A stretch of 64,000 nucleotides of DNA, from assembly GCA_016748015.1 (NCBI GenBank), contig JAAOMT010000608.1, positions 124,001 to 188,000 of the forward strand. Direction: 5' to 3'. Each line of letters begins with the position of its first letter. Position 1 is the stretch's first letter. The notes under the pieces are model-generated. The model was given only the letters and a program-made list of their open reading frames with translations. It made no database searches and had not been told where the DNA came from. The translations under genes and the position numbers were made by a program. This DNA comes from Geosiphon pyriformis (taxonomy: Eukaryota; Glomeromycota; Glomeromycetes; Archaeosporales; Geosiphonaceae). Positions 47,675 to 59,426 of the stretch are shown here, one piece after another.

Positions 47675-49823
47675 CTAAAGATTAGGTTTAACCTTCCAAA
47701 ACTCATCATGCGCCTTCTGATAAAACTCATCATCAACCAAGGCGTCTAATGCAGTTAAAGCCAAACATTTAGCAGCTCGAACAGTTCTGATGTGTGCTTC
47801 TTCGGTCTTTGCATCTTTCGCAAACTCAGGGGTGTGAATCATGTTCTCCGTTCCGATGTTATACCTATGAGGGAAAAATAAAGATTGAATCAAAGAAATA
47901 AAATCATTTGATACTTCTGCCTGTTGCAATTTTCATACTACATACCGTGCATGAAATCCTGGTACCTCATAACTGACATTCCCCTTTAAAAATAAGTAAT
48001 CAGATGAAAGGGATATGATTTTTCGAAAATGAAGGGTGCAAAGAAAATACCATATCAGTTGATCCTCCAGAAGTAGGTACATTAGGATATTCGACACCTC
48101 TTTCTATCATGTATTTTTTGAACCGATCGGCTAGGGTGTGGTTTACCAAAACATCTGGTGAAGTAATAATCAATAGGTACAGTTTTTTTGAGGAACCAAC
48201 AAAACCAATTCCATTTTTGGCTTACCAAAACATTCTGACTCCCATTTAATGCTGATATCACAACTTGTTGCGCTAGCTGCAGCTGTAAAACAGGCTTCTA
48301 CTCTTGGCCGAAGTTCGCGGAGCTGCGAAATATACTTGGATCGAATCATGTATTGGACAGTGGTACGAGCTGGGATAACTTTTACAAGGAAATTGGTTCA
48401 GTTTGCCATCATCAAACTTTGAGAACTTAAAAAGAAGTCTTATTGCTTACTATTTGCAGCTTGACCTCCATTTTTGATGATTCCATGAATTCTTAGACAC
48501 GTTTATCAGAGTATAAGATAAGCAAAAGATAATAAAAGATAAAATATTAATATATGTTCCAAGATATTGGTGAAGCTAAACTCAATAAAGTATTTTTCAA
48601 ATAAACCCAAGGACCTGTCAGTTGGTAAGATCTGTTGTCTGAGCAATGAGAGAGCATTGTAAGCTAAAACCGCAGCATCAAGAGCATTTTTCCCTATATT
48701 GATAAGAGAATAATTATTAAAAAATAACCCAAGATACGCGAAATGGGATATTTTTTTATACACCTTGCCATGGAGAGGCTGTCGATGAATGCAAAATAAA
48801 AAAATGATCCAAATGAGTATTCAAGTAAATTGATTTAGATACATGTCAAATAAAATCTACCTGCAGCATGGGCAGGCTTTCCCACATATTCAACCCAAAG
48901 AATTTGACATGCTACATAAACTGGGTCCAAGGTATCGACCCATCTTACGATAAAAAGCGACTATTAGTTATATGAGCCAATTATAAGGTAAATTCATTAT
49001 TCAATAGACATTACCCTGGGTGCAACATTATGCAAATATCCACATCTTTGTAGGCTCCAGCTTGGATTAATTTGGATTTTCCCCTGGCTATCTCTGAATG
49101 GACATTTTCAAAAGCGTCACCTTGGAAAATTCAAAGATTAGCAAAAAAAATGGTCATTCTCACCCACCTTCAGCTGGAGTTCCAAAAAGTACCACTTTTC
49201 CAGCAATATTTTTAGATTTTATAACTGACATTACACCTGCAAAACATTATAATAAATTAGGTATTTCCCGGCCTAAAATTAGAGAATACGTCACTTGAAA
49301 TCTCAATAGAAACACCATAAGCAGCTGCAACGCCAGAAATTGCAATCAAGTTATGCCCGCATCCATGTCCGATTCCAGGAAGAGCATCATATCTATCATT
49401 AATAATTCTCAATATTAAAGATTTAAAAATCAATTCAAAAATAACATGAAATAGAAACGTACTCAGAATTAAAAGAAACAACCGGCCGTTTTCGGCTTAT
49501 ATGGGGGTCCTGATCTAACTCGTTTACAAATTCTGCACGAAAGGCAGTTTCGAGGTTATAAGCGTGCCTTGTTATGGTAAAGCCTTTAGATTGCAAATAA
49601 TCGGTGAGAATCTTATGAGCAAATCGTTCTTGGCTGCTTATTTCGGGGTGCGAGTGGATCTTAAAAGCATGGAATCATTAATATTGACGCCAAAAATTTG
49701 TTTAATTCATTGCAAATTTCCTTTCAACTATACCTGCAAACTGAGATCCCGTAATTCTTTGGAAATCTCTTCTATCGCTGAGTCCACGATTTGGCTGAAT
49801 TCGCTTCGTAAAATTTCTGCCAT
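47675..49823 (-). CDS. M20 family peptidase/amidohydrolase (PM20D2-like)
   Basis: Metal-dependent amidohydrolase of the M20 family, related to AbgB/PM20D2 proteins that cleave dipeptides or N-acyl amino acids. Thirteen minus-strand exons: 49823-49734, 49659-49463, 49392-49295, 49236-49168, 49120-49015, 48943-48861, 48778-48764, 48693-48615, 48491-48451, 48378-48226, 48154-48051, 47983-47946 and 47864-47675. All phases close to 420 aa, the normal family size. Motifs are HSHPEISSQE, FNSEYDALPGIGHGCGHN (metal ligands), GTPAEG, HPG, the dimerisation-domain block VGKPAHAA-SPWQGKNALDAAVLAYN, RIHGIIKNGGQAAN, IPARTTVQYMIRS, SGGSTDMGNVSYEVPGFHARY and HTPEF. The ligand-bearing blocks appear intact. Exon 7 is a 15-nt microexon encoding SPWQ. 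No signal peptide, so probably cytosolic. It lies just downstream of the transposon insertion. Confidence 0.93.
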
Positions 49824-51737
49824 GGTTTGTTCTTGATTTATGTTGACAAGGATGTTGACCAGGATCATCAAATGGAATAAAATGGCAAAAAGGCTTAAAT
49901 GAGCATTTCCTTATTGAGATCTTTATTAAAATTATTCCTTAATTTCCGGTTATTATTGTTGTATACAAAATAATATTCAGTAGAAAAAAATAACAAGATA
50001 TATCAATGTTTAAAATATGGTTAAAAAAAAATTAAGATTAATGAGAGTTTAAAAATATTAAATTTGATAAATAAAATAATAAATCAAATGGTTTATTAAA
50101 TGTTTTCTAATGTATATGTTGAACAAAGATTTTTTTTTAAAAATATTTTTTGAAATCAAAGCCATTTAATTAACAGTTCAAATTTTAAATAAAAAAAATA
50201 AGTTTCTTAAAATCTTGATAATCTTTTATATTCTCATATATTTGCATAAATTTGACTAAAACTTATGTATTAAAATTATTATAAAAATTATTATAAACTA
50301 AATATTTTTTTCTGATAACAACAAATAGCTTAAAAACAAATGTTACAAGATTGAATAACATTTATGTAATAGTTTGTAAAAAACTAATTTTAAAAACAAA
50401 AAGAATTTAAAATAGTCAGAAAAGCAAGATAGGTAATGAATAAATTGGAAAAAAAGTGGTTAAATATAAAATATGTTAATAATATTTGGATTTTTATTAA
50501 ACAGCGATAAAATGACAGTCGATAACAATATCTAACAGTGCGTACTTGAGTTTAATTGAAGCCATCTAAAATTTTTTAAGTAATATATATTAAGATTTCA
50601 ATATAGACTTGAGAAATTGCAAATAGAATCGAGACTTTTAAAAGTCTTTAAAGTCGGATATCGAAGTTACTATGAAATAGTTTAATAGGGAATATAAATT
50701 TTAAATTTACAAGATATAGTAATTAATTATAAGAGTTTGTCAACTATTCAATGAGTTGTTTTTGAAAATTAATAAGCAAAAAGGAGGGATAAATAATAAT
50801 TAATATGAATTAAAAAAAATATATTTTCAACTTATAATATATTTAAGGCTAGGAATGATGTTGGAAATTTTAAGAGTTTATAAACCTTTTAAAATAAGGT
50901 GTAGGGAGTTTAACAAAATTCGAATAAATAAAATAAAGTAAAATATTTCAAGGCATTTTTAGTGAGGCATATGTTAAGGGTATTTTTTTTCAGAGATCTC
51001 TCCTTAAACTTTTATTTATTTATAAAGTATAGATCTGTAAATAAAAAAATTATCGTTAGTTAAGAAATTCATAGAAAGTAATATTTGATTCGCCAATAAA
51101 AATAAAACCTCATTGATTTGCCAACTTTGTCTTTTTTCTCACATTTTGTTTGATTCTCATCTCTTTTAAATCCCATCTACCTCTTGTGAATTGTGGTTCA
51201 GTCGAAGGTATTATAGATGATATTAGAGGCGAAGCTAAATTGCTTATTAATAATGATGGCCTCATCTATAAGCCGATATGAAATGGTAAAGTACTTTTAT
51301 AAGAAACTTCAGATAAATTAATCTTGAGAATTCATTTATAAAAATTGTCTCAAGTAAGAATTTCAATTAAAGGAAATTTAAATTTTTGAAAACTGAAAAT
51401 TATCAAAGATTTTATGGTCAAGACAAGATTCAAATTCTAGGTGAGAAACCTGAATTGCTACTATAAAGCTCTAAGTTTTAAAATGATTTTGAAATAAGAG
51501 GTTAGATTTAGTATTTAAAATAAAAAGGTGAGTTTTTTGAATTTGCAACATCCCTATTAATTCTATATATTATATTAAGTATTAATTTCGAGATAGATAA
51601 TATTTTTATAATCGCATCATTATGAAACAAGATAGTATCACGCAAAGAGTGGTTAAAACCTATAAAGTTTCAATAAAAAGCATAGTTTGGCTATCTGAGG
51701 TGAAAAAGAATTTTGCAGAGCCATCTTCCGTTTTAGC
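49824..51737. other. AT-rich intergenic region
   Basis: AT desert to about 51100. At 51180-51282 a short frame (EGIIDDIRGEAKLLINNDGLIYKP then stop) has coding-like composition and could be a lone exon or relic of the broken gene that follows. Nothing else seen. Confidence 0.5.
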
Positions 51738-52481
51738 ATGCTCTTAAGAGGTTACTTAGGCTCAGCTCCTTCCAAAATCACAGACGAAGTGATTGATCAA
51801 GCATTGGTTATGCGAAAGTAAGTTATTAAACATAATGCATAGAGAGTAAAGTGTATCAAACACATAAATATCCTATTCAATCTCGTAAGACACTGTATCA
51901 TACCATAACAATTCGTGCTCAGAATTTTGCAAAGTTACCTTGGAATCGCTATTACGTATCTTACCCTCAGACTCTAGCAATCTATTTCATATTTATATTG
52001 ACACAAGGTAAAGATAATAATTTTTACGTCTTTGTATTTTTTTAAATTGTTTTTAAATTATTATTTATGTCTTTATTTTTAAGGATAAACATGCACTATG
52101 GCCTCTCCATTTTTGGAAAAAAAAATTGAAAAATAACAAGTGGCCCAATCCACACACAAAAAAAAAAAAATGTGATGGCAAGCCCACTCAATATTTCAAA
52201 ACTAATTAATGAAAGTTTGCCAGAGTATACGAGACGCAAAAAAAAGCTTTACAAATGGCTCTGTTAATGTAGCCTCCATAGATTTTGTGATTCGTACACC
52301 ATTCACCTGGTATTCTCCCTTTAAAGGTGTGGATAAAATTGGGAAACATGATATTGGAAGCATTGTTCGTCTTTGCACCTATATAGATGATTTAATCTCA
52401 CAAAAAGAAAATTCTCTCAATCAACTTCCAAACGCTCGAAGGAAAAGGCTGTCTGAAGAGTACAAATGTCCGGAATTATAG
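51738..52481 (+). pseudogene. Probably broken unknown gene
   Basis: Three coding-like pieces in order. An ATG exon 51738-51817 (RGYLGSAPSKITDEVIDQAL) ends at a GTAAGT donor. Exon 51847-52007 joins it in phase 2 and reads KYPIQSRKTLYHTITIRAQN and following, up to a GTAAAG donor. A last piece runs to a TAG at 52479. The last piece starts as MASPLNISKLINESLPEYTRR, but after a run of eight A (52238-52245) the good reading moves to the next frame (FTNGSVNVASIDFVIRTPF and onward). A one-base change in the A run separates the two. I do not recognise a family. Sequencing error in the homopolymer, an unseen small intron, or true decay are all possible. Confidence 0.35.
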
Positions 52482-52823
52482 GATTTTAACAAATTGAGAC
52501 GAAAATGGCGAATCTATCTCCGGGTATTGTTTATGGAGCCTTTATTCTTTCCGGAAATCAAGTAGGAAATAGTAACGATATATTATAATTAAAACAAAGC
52601 TTAATTCTTTCAAGAAAAACAATGAATGGGATGATGCTCCAAGAATTTGTGCAAATATTTTGTCCATGCTTAACAGTCACATTTATGGAAATTTAATAAG
52701 TCGGTGATAGAATACACCGATATGAAAAAGACTAGAGAACCACAATTTTTTAATAAACATTAAACATTTTAAACAATTAATTTTATTAAAACGTTAGAAT
52801 TCATTTACATCAATGTTTATTTG

Positions 52824-52856
<33 letters not shown>

Positions 52857-53507
52857 GAGACAATATAAGATAAATTTTATGTTCTCTACAATTTACAAAA
52901 TTTTTTCAATCCTGAGCTAATTGAATTATTATGTCGCTTCAATATGACCAAGTGTAAAATTTCATGCAAAAAAAGGGTTTATTTTCACTGAAATTTAGAT
53001 TAAGCTGATTTTTGAACTATTGTTTGGTTTGAAAAGGAAATTTGAATCGGAATCTCCAGTAAAATATTTGTTCAAACATTTGAACCTATTCATGAACAAA
53101 GAAAAATTAATCAGGTTTGTCAATTTTTGTCCATATTAATTGAGTAAACTCAAAAGCAAAATTTTCACACACTATATCAATCATCAATAATATATCAAGA
53201 ATACGATATTTTATTACTAATAATTGCGAGATTAATGAATACATAATAATTCGAGTAAAGATTGAAGAAAATGTATTAAAAGAAAGGAAAGAAAGACTTG
53301 TCATCTCTTGAAATTGCCCCATAAATAAAGATGCGTCCTTTCAACTAACTGGGTAATCATAAAATTCAAGGAAAAAAAATATTCTGGCCACAACTTTTAA
53401 CAATATTAAAAAATATCCAGCCCGGTTATCAAATTATGATTTGATATTACTTTTGAGCAAGCGTTGGATTAGATTGCAAGCCTATTTTGAACCCTTTAAA
53501 AGTCGAG
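52482..53507. other. Intergenic region with (GAT)n
   Basis: Contains a perfect GAT repeat of about eleven units at 52824-52856. A frame at 53107-53322 (-) lacks recognised domains. Nothing else seen. Confidence 0.6.
52824..52856. repeat. (GAT)n microsatellite
   Basis: Eleven uninterrupted GAT units in non-coding sequence. Confidence 0.9.
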
Positions 53508-53693
53508 TTACATAAAGCCAACTTGACTATAAGCCTGTGAATAGTCCTGTTTGGCGTTCTGAACTTCTTGATTTATGAAGGATGATAATTTTGGGATTAA
53601 TCTTAGGCCAGGTGCTGGTGCCGAAAGAGCAAAAAGCGTTAAGAAAACGGTTAATAAGACAAAGGGAAGGAAGAGGGATGATGATTTGGCCAT
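53508..53693 (-). CDS. Candidate small secreted peptide, 61 aa
   Basis: Single exon. The first about 24 residues are a strong signal peptide: Lys at position 3, then a Leu/Phe/Val-rich core, ending in ALSAPAPG with a plausible cleavage after ALSA. The mature part of about 35 residues is amphipathic with Gln, Tyr and Ser and no Cys. No family recognised. The local sequence is less AT-rich than its surroundings, which supports a real gene, but the stop could be bypassed by an unseen splice. Small secreted proteins of this size are common among candidate effectors of plant-associated fungi; that role is only a guess here. Confidence 0.45.
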   Translation of the reverse strand: MAKSSSLFLPFVLLTVFLTLFALSAPAPGLRLIPKLSSFINQEVQNAKQDYSQAYSQVGFM

Positions 53694-56600
53694 TTTGAAA
53701 TTTCAATTTAGTAGAGAGAATAGATGAAATCTTTTGGTGAATAAGGAAATAAATGTGATTTTTCGGGTGGTGATTTCAAATGTGAAAATTTTCTCAACAA
53801 AAATCCTGTTTTGTTGGTTCTTAAAGAGAATAATTCCAAGAAATAAATGCCAATTGAAAGGAGAGGCAGTAGAGACTTTAACAAGTTTTAAATGAATGAG
53901 TGATTGTTGTGAATGTTGGGGTATTTATTAAAGAGAGAATTTTAAGGTCTTTAAATACCAAAGAGAGCCATAACTTATGATCCTGTTTGGTATTCTGATT
54001 AGTACAGGTTGTCATGTGTACACAATGAAGAATTGGTATATTTTTCCGAAAATAATTTATCAAATTCTTTTTCATATACATTACAATTCACCGATCGATT
54101 GAGCATTTAATAATAAAATTTTCAACTTCGGAGTAATTCAAAAGAATGTGTGATCGGGAATTTTCGAAGTTTGTGCTTCAATGTGTGAATTTAATGATAA
54201 TTTTTGATGACACCAAAGGTCAGAATTTTCCGAGATGTGAAGCTATTTAATCCAGTTTTAGTCTAGATTGAGTAAAATTAAATTATTCAATAAGGGGTTT
54301 TAACAGGAATAAAATTGAACCCTTTATCAGTTAAAAATTTATTCCTCTAAAATATTTTACTTTCACAATCAAAGATTTAAATCATTCTTTAATGATCGAT
54401 TTGGTTTATGCGGTAAAAGCATAATATAAATAACCGATTTGTTAGATAATTTTTCCTGTTTTAAATCAGGAATTTTACAAAAATTTTTTAGGTTTGATCA
54501 AATTCTTACGTTTAAAATCTTTTAAAGATTAAACGTGGGTTGAATGATGAACATATATTTTGGTAGAAATCAAAATTAATTGATTATTTCAAGCTTTGAT
54601 TTTCAATGTTATTTTTCATCAAGGCTAGATCTACTTCTATTGGAAAAAAGTTAGAATTTGATTAGTAAAAATTATTTTGATGAATAAATTAAACTGTGAA
54701 AAATTAATTTTATTAATTGTATATGAAAAAGCGTTGAAAATGAACATTTTTAGTAAATTTTAAAGTTTAATTTCTTTTTCTTTTTTCTTTTTTTTTTTAC
54801 TAAGGCTTATATGAATCTTGAATTTATTTTATTGAACTGATGTCATAAACCTTTTTTTTTTTTTTAAAAAAAAAAAACCTCCTAATTTAAAAGTTCAATT
54901 TATTATGGACAATTTTTTTTTTTTGAATACCCACTTTTTTTTTGATCTTTATTGATATATTTGATAAATATTCCAGAGAAAAATATATGTAAAAAAAATA
55001 AAAAAAATAGTTATTTTTGGAACTAAACCTTTACAATAATTTAAGTCAAAAAGTAACCTTTGGTATTTTTTAATTTTTAAACCTAATTAATTTAGACGCG
55101 ATTCATTTTAATGACAGTTCCATACTGATAGGGAAATCCCAAGAAAATCTTTGTTGTAAAGGTTTATAACACGAGATATTATTTAATTAAATGATCATCA
55201 CATTCAAAAGAATTTCCGACACTTTAAATATTGAATAAAAACCCTTGAACCAATAAATTAATGCTTTTAGAAACTTTTATATTTTTATGAATAATGTCAA
55301 TTAAAAGCACTATTGTACTATTAAAATTTTCATACCATGTTTCAGCAATATAATTTACAGCAGTAGTATTATTCTTTTACTCAATGATATGAATAATGAG
55401 ATGATATCGATATAAAAATCGGATAAATTATTTATCAAATATTCCCGGTTTTGAAAAATCTTTGTTCGACTTTTGAAGTTTAATTTAGTAATTCAAGAAA
55501 AACTCAATTAATTGTTCAAGAGTTCGTTACTCTTTTAAAAGAATTTTTTCTTCAAAGTAATTGTGAATTTTATCAAAGCCTACTATTTCGAAAGGAATCA
55601 AGGAGCTCTAGGAAAAGGTTGAAATAATATTTAAACAAATTCAAATTTATTTGCTTTATAGAAATATAAAAATATAGTTTTCAAGACACTATTCAAAGTG
55701 AAAAAGAAAATAAAAACTTTGAAAATTAAAAAGAAATTACTTCTCCTCACAAGTAATAGTGAACCCAAACATTTTAAATTTATTAATCTTAATATCAGGA
55801 AACAATTTAAATTTCTTTAAAGTATTTATTTCCTTTTAAACAAAAGTTCAGCTTCATTTGTTTCTTTCATACCTATGACCCTGATCAGGAAGATTTTATT
55901 AACTTTAATCCGAAAATTGGGCTAATACATGTTTCACAAACTGAATTACTCTTTTAGATCCCACAATTGAAAAACCCAAAATACATTGATCGTCTCAACG
56001 TTTTTTCAATCTACTCATCATCAAGTTGAAATCTATTTTGATTTTTGCATCCATCCATTACTTTTGAATTCATCGATGAACCAGTCCATCAAAAAAGTTC
56101 CTAGCAATCATCAATCAAATCTTGAAAGAGTCATTTCGAGTAGAAAATATTGTTAATAATTCCAAAAATTAATAGCGAGGTATATTTCCAATTCTGTAAA
56201 ATCATTAAACCCTTTTGATTGGTTCGTTCTAAAAGAAATAGTTTTGCAATTGACCTAAATATGAAGGCATAAATAATTTTGTGGTATAAATAATTAACTC
56301 CGAAAATTTAAAATTATTAATCAGTATTTTGTTAAGAAATAAAAAAAAATTCACGAAAAAAAAATACGTAAATGGTTAGAATTTTGATATTTTAATTAGA
56401 TTCACAAATAAAAAATAACAATTATAAAAATATTTTACAAAAATTGGTAGCTGAACAAATCAAATAGCTAGAGATCTTATTTACATTCTGATGATGAAAG
56501 CTATTTAAAACTCACGGGGCTAGCCTAATAGAGTTTTATGGTCAGCCAGGTGAGCTAAGCCTTTATAGCATCTTATAGACAAGAAATGTTTACATGAATC

Positions 56601-56775
56601 CCGTTCATTACAGTTCGTCTATAATCGATTTTCTGATAAATTTATGATATAGTGGTTAGATGGAACGAAAGGTAATTTTGAAAGATATTGAAAATGTCCC
56701 ATCGAAAAAGTTTTGTAAACTTTAAGATATTATTTAATTTTAATTTGTTTTTATACAAGTCAAAGTCCAGAAGCA
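53694..56775. other. AT-rich intergenic region
   Basis: No gene recognised; a frame at 53878-54081 (-) has no support. Homopolymer runs of T and A are dense at 54780-54960. A short GC-containing stretch at 56505-56580 contains a polymerase III A-box-like sequence on the minus strand (56546-56557), reported as a finding. Confidence 0.55.
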
Positions 56776-56982
56776 TCAACAATCCCACCAAGTGCATTGA
56801 GCAACTGTCTCCAGAAGAGCATGTTTCGATTGCTTTGATTTAAAACTTCCCCTGACAGGTGATGGTAATGATAAAAAATTGAAAGATTCATACATCCATT
56901 CATGAGAGAGTATAGGCAAAGCAATTGTGTTATCAAAAAAAATTGTGATAATGATGAATAATATGAAAATTTTGTAATTCAT
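56776..56982 (-). CDS. Candidate small secreted peptide ending in CTWWDC, 68 aa
   Basis: Single exon. Residues 1-22 form a typical signal peptide (MNYK, then an Ile/Phe/Leu core ending NTIALP, probable cleavage after Ala 21). The mature part has basic residues in the middle (RGSFKSKQSK) and ends in TVAQCTWWDC at the stop. The two Cys could close a six-residue ring around Trp-Trp at the very C-terminus. No family recognised. Possible identities are a secreted peptide signal, a pheromone-like precursor, an effector, or a chance frame; the signal peptide is the main argument for a real gene. It lies alone, more than 2 kb from the nearest other gene. Confidence 0.42.
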   Translation of the reverse strand: MNYKIFILFIIITIFFDNTIALPILSHEWMYESFNFLSLPSPVRGSFKSKQSKHALLETVAQCTWWDC

Positions 56983-59426
56983 TTTGTATTTAAGTTAAGG
57001 AATTTAATTGATTTAGAAGTAACTTTAAAAAAAATTTTCAGCTATAAATAATTCAAGCTTTGAAAAATTTTTATCTGCTATCTAAAAGAAAAACCAGACT
57101 ATTTTATATGATTTTAAAATTATTTGAAACATGTATTCCCTGGATAGTTTCTCCCAAATAAACTACTTTTAGTCAATAGAAATCTTTATTTTAGCTAAGA
57201 CGTCAATTTACCTTTTTTTGTTTTGTGTGAATTATTAATTTCTATTTTTGTAATGAATACCAGAACTGCATAAAAATTTGTTGTGAATTGTTAACTAAAT
57301 TACGTTCTTTGTTATCTCCTTTGTTTCTTGACATATAATGTAATCAATAGAATAAGATGATAGGATACCATAGCGTTGGGAAGATCGCTTTGAGTTACTC
57401 GAGAACCTTAAGTTGTGATACTGTTGTATCCCATTAAATTGCTCATTATTTATTTAAAAGATTCATTCAATTTATTTCCTAGACAAAGGTATCAAATTTT
57501 ATTCTCATATCAAGAGATTAAAGTTTTTTCAAATAATAGGGCAAAGTAGTCAAGTGAGAAAAATATTTTAAGGTACAACGTTTAATTCATTACTCCTTGT
57601 CCAAAAAAAAAAAAATTACATACGTAGCAACGAACAAAGATTTAATCTCTTTGATTTCGGATTGAGAAACCAATTTTAAACTCTTCAATAGGATCCTTTC
57701 TACACACCTAATATTTGTTTACTAGTACTTTTGATTTTGAATTTGCTTATAAACCATTTTCAAATAGAAGCTCATAAAAATTAGGGAACAATCTTTTATG
57801 ATTTTGAAACCCCAAAAAGGTTATTTTTTGGTTTCTTGACTCGAAATATTTATTTTAGTAAGAAAACATTATATGATGATAATAAAACCACTATTTTCCT
57901 GCAATAAATTCAAGACAAACTAATTTTAAGGGTGAGCATTTTTGTTTTACAAACTTTTTTGTCACCCTGCATAAATAAATGCCATCATATGAGCCTAATT
58001 TTTCCTTTGCTGCTAATCCAAATAATAATCAGAATTGTTATTTCTTTTGCAAATTGTTTTGGATTATGTATATCATTATGTAAAAAAAAAATAATTTCGC
58101 CAAGCTTTTTGAGCTAATTCCTTTTCAATTAAAATTTTTAAAATTGAAATCCGAATCTTTTTTATCAATAATAAAATCACGAAACATATGTCAGAAGAGT
58201 TTTTTTTGATTTTTTGATTGGTGAAAGCGCATTAAATTTAACCAATTTTAAACGATGAAACTGACAGGATATCCCGATACTTTCTTAAAAGGGAACAGGT
58301 TTGAAATTATGTACTATCTGACAAATAGATATCATATGTTAAACGAGAAAAATTCAATTCAATTAAATTCAATTCAATTCAATTCAAAGATTCTCAAGCT
58401 AGTAAAAGAGATATATTTTGATCATCACATTCGTAAGCAGAGTATCCTTTTCATCGGACTAATCAGAAATGGCCATATTCAAATAAATAATCAAGGAATA
58501 ATTTGGTAAAAAAAAAAAAATAATAACACTTTGAATTTTCATATGATATTCTTCTTCACATTTAATGGTTTAACTAAATAAAGCTTTTAAAATTAAAATA
58601 ATGTAAAATATAGGTATAAAACTAATTCAATCTTTTAAACTTAATTTTTTGACCACTTTTCTTAATATGACATTATAAACACAATCAAATATTAATTTTT
58701 ATTTTCAAATACAATTATTTAATAATATATATATATATATTAATATATTTTTTTTCACTCAATATGTATAAATCTAAAAATTTTACAAAACATAAAATAA
58801 AAAGCTAAAATTTTATTAATTTGGAAAAAACCCTTTTTTTTCACAAATTGTAAAAGAAATTACAATATAAAACAATTCTGAGTGACATGCGTGTCATGAT
58901 ATTTTTGCTTACTAATATGTATTTTTCATCTTATTTATGAAAAGAAATCTTGTTAAAATTCTTTTCTTTGTCTTTTGAACGTAAACACTACTTTATGAAA
59001 AAGCCAAAGCTTCATGATATATATAAAAATTCAACCACACAAAATCACTCCGAGCATTAATTGGTCAAAGAAGCCATGATTTTTAAACTCAGCTATGATT
59101 TGATTGACAATATGATCATGGTTAAAATTAAAATTCTTCACGGATGTGTGAGGAACTTTCCTTTTTTTTTGCTTCCCCCAACGCCCCAGTATCTGGGAAA
59201 TAGTCGGTGGGTCATCATTGAGATAAACAAATAAAGACTAAACAAAAGTTTCTTTTCAAAATACACTATCCCAATGATCAACCAATCAGCCACGCTTTTA
59301 ATGTCCCATGAACGAAATTATTTGTTAGCAAAAAATCTATATTTGGTTCAAATATAATAATAAAAATCGAATGCCAAAAATATTCATTCCTCACTTTTCA
59401 CTTCCCCTATTTACTTAAATAGCAAA
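56983..59426. other. Intergenic region with AATTC and TA repeats
   Basis: A (TA)n run lies at 58724-58745. A frame of 84 codons at 58255-58509 begins MKLTGYPDTFLKGN, contains an AATTC pentanucleotide repeat (58345-58386) and shows no domain apart from a chance-like YPDTFL also present in the BTB protein. A frame at 57932-58117 starts with a non-ATG codon and is not called. The last 400 bases precede the P450 gene. Confidence 0.5.
58345..58386. repeat. (AATTC)n pentanucleotide repeat
   Basis: About eight imperfect copies of AATTC/AATTA, translated in one frame as alternating Ser-Ile-Gln-Leu/Phe-Asn. It probably lies in non-coding DNA. Confidence 0.75.

Noticed and set aside
52209-52300. ATG at 52209 as the start of an independent gene
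   Set aside because: The residues before the A8 run in that frame look non-native; the upstream MASPLNIS frame fits better, so the piece is treated as part of a broken gene.
58255-58509. 84-codon frame with a YPDTFL match to the BTB protein
   Set aside because: The match is six residues only, and the rest is encoded by an AATTC repeat; likely coincidence.
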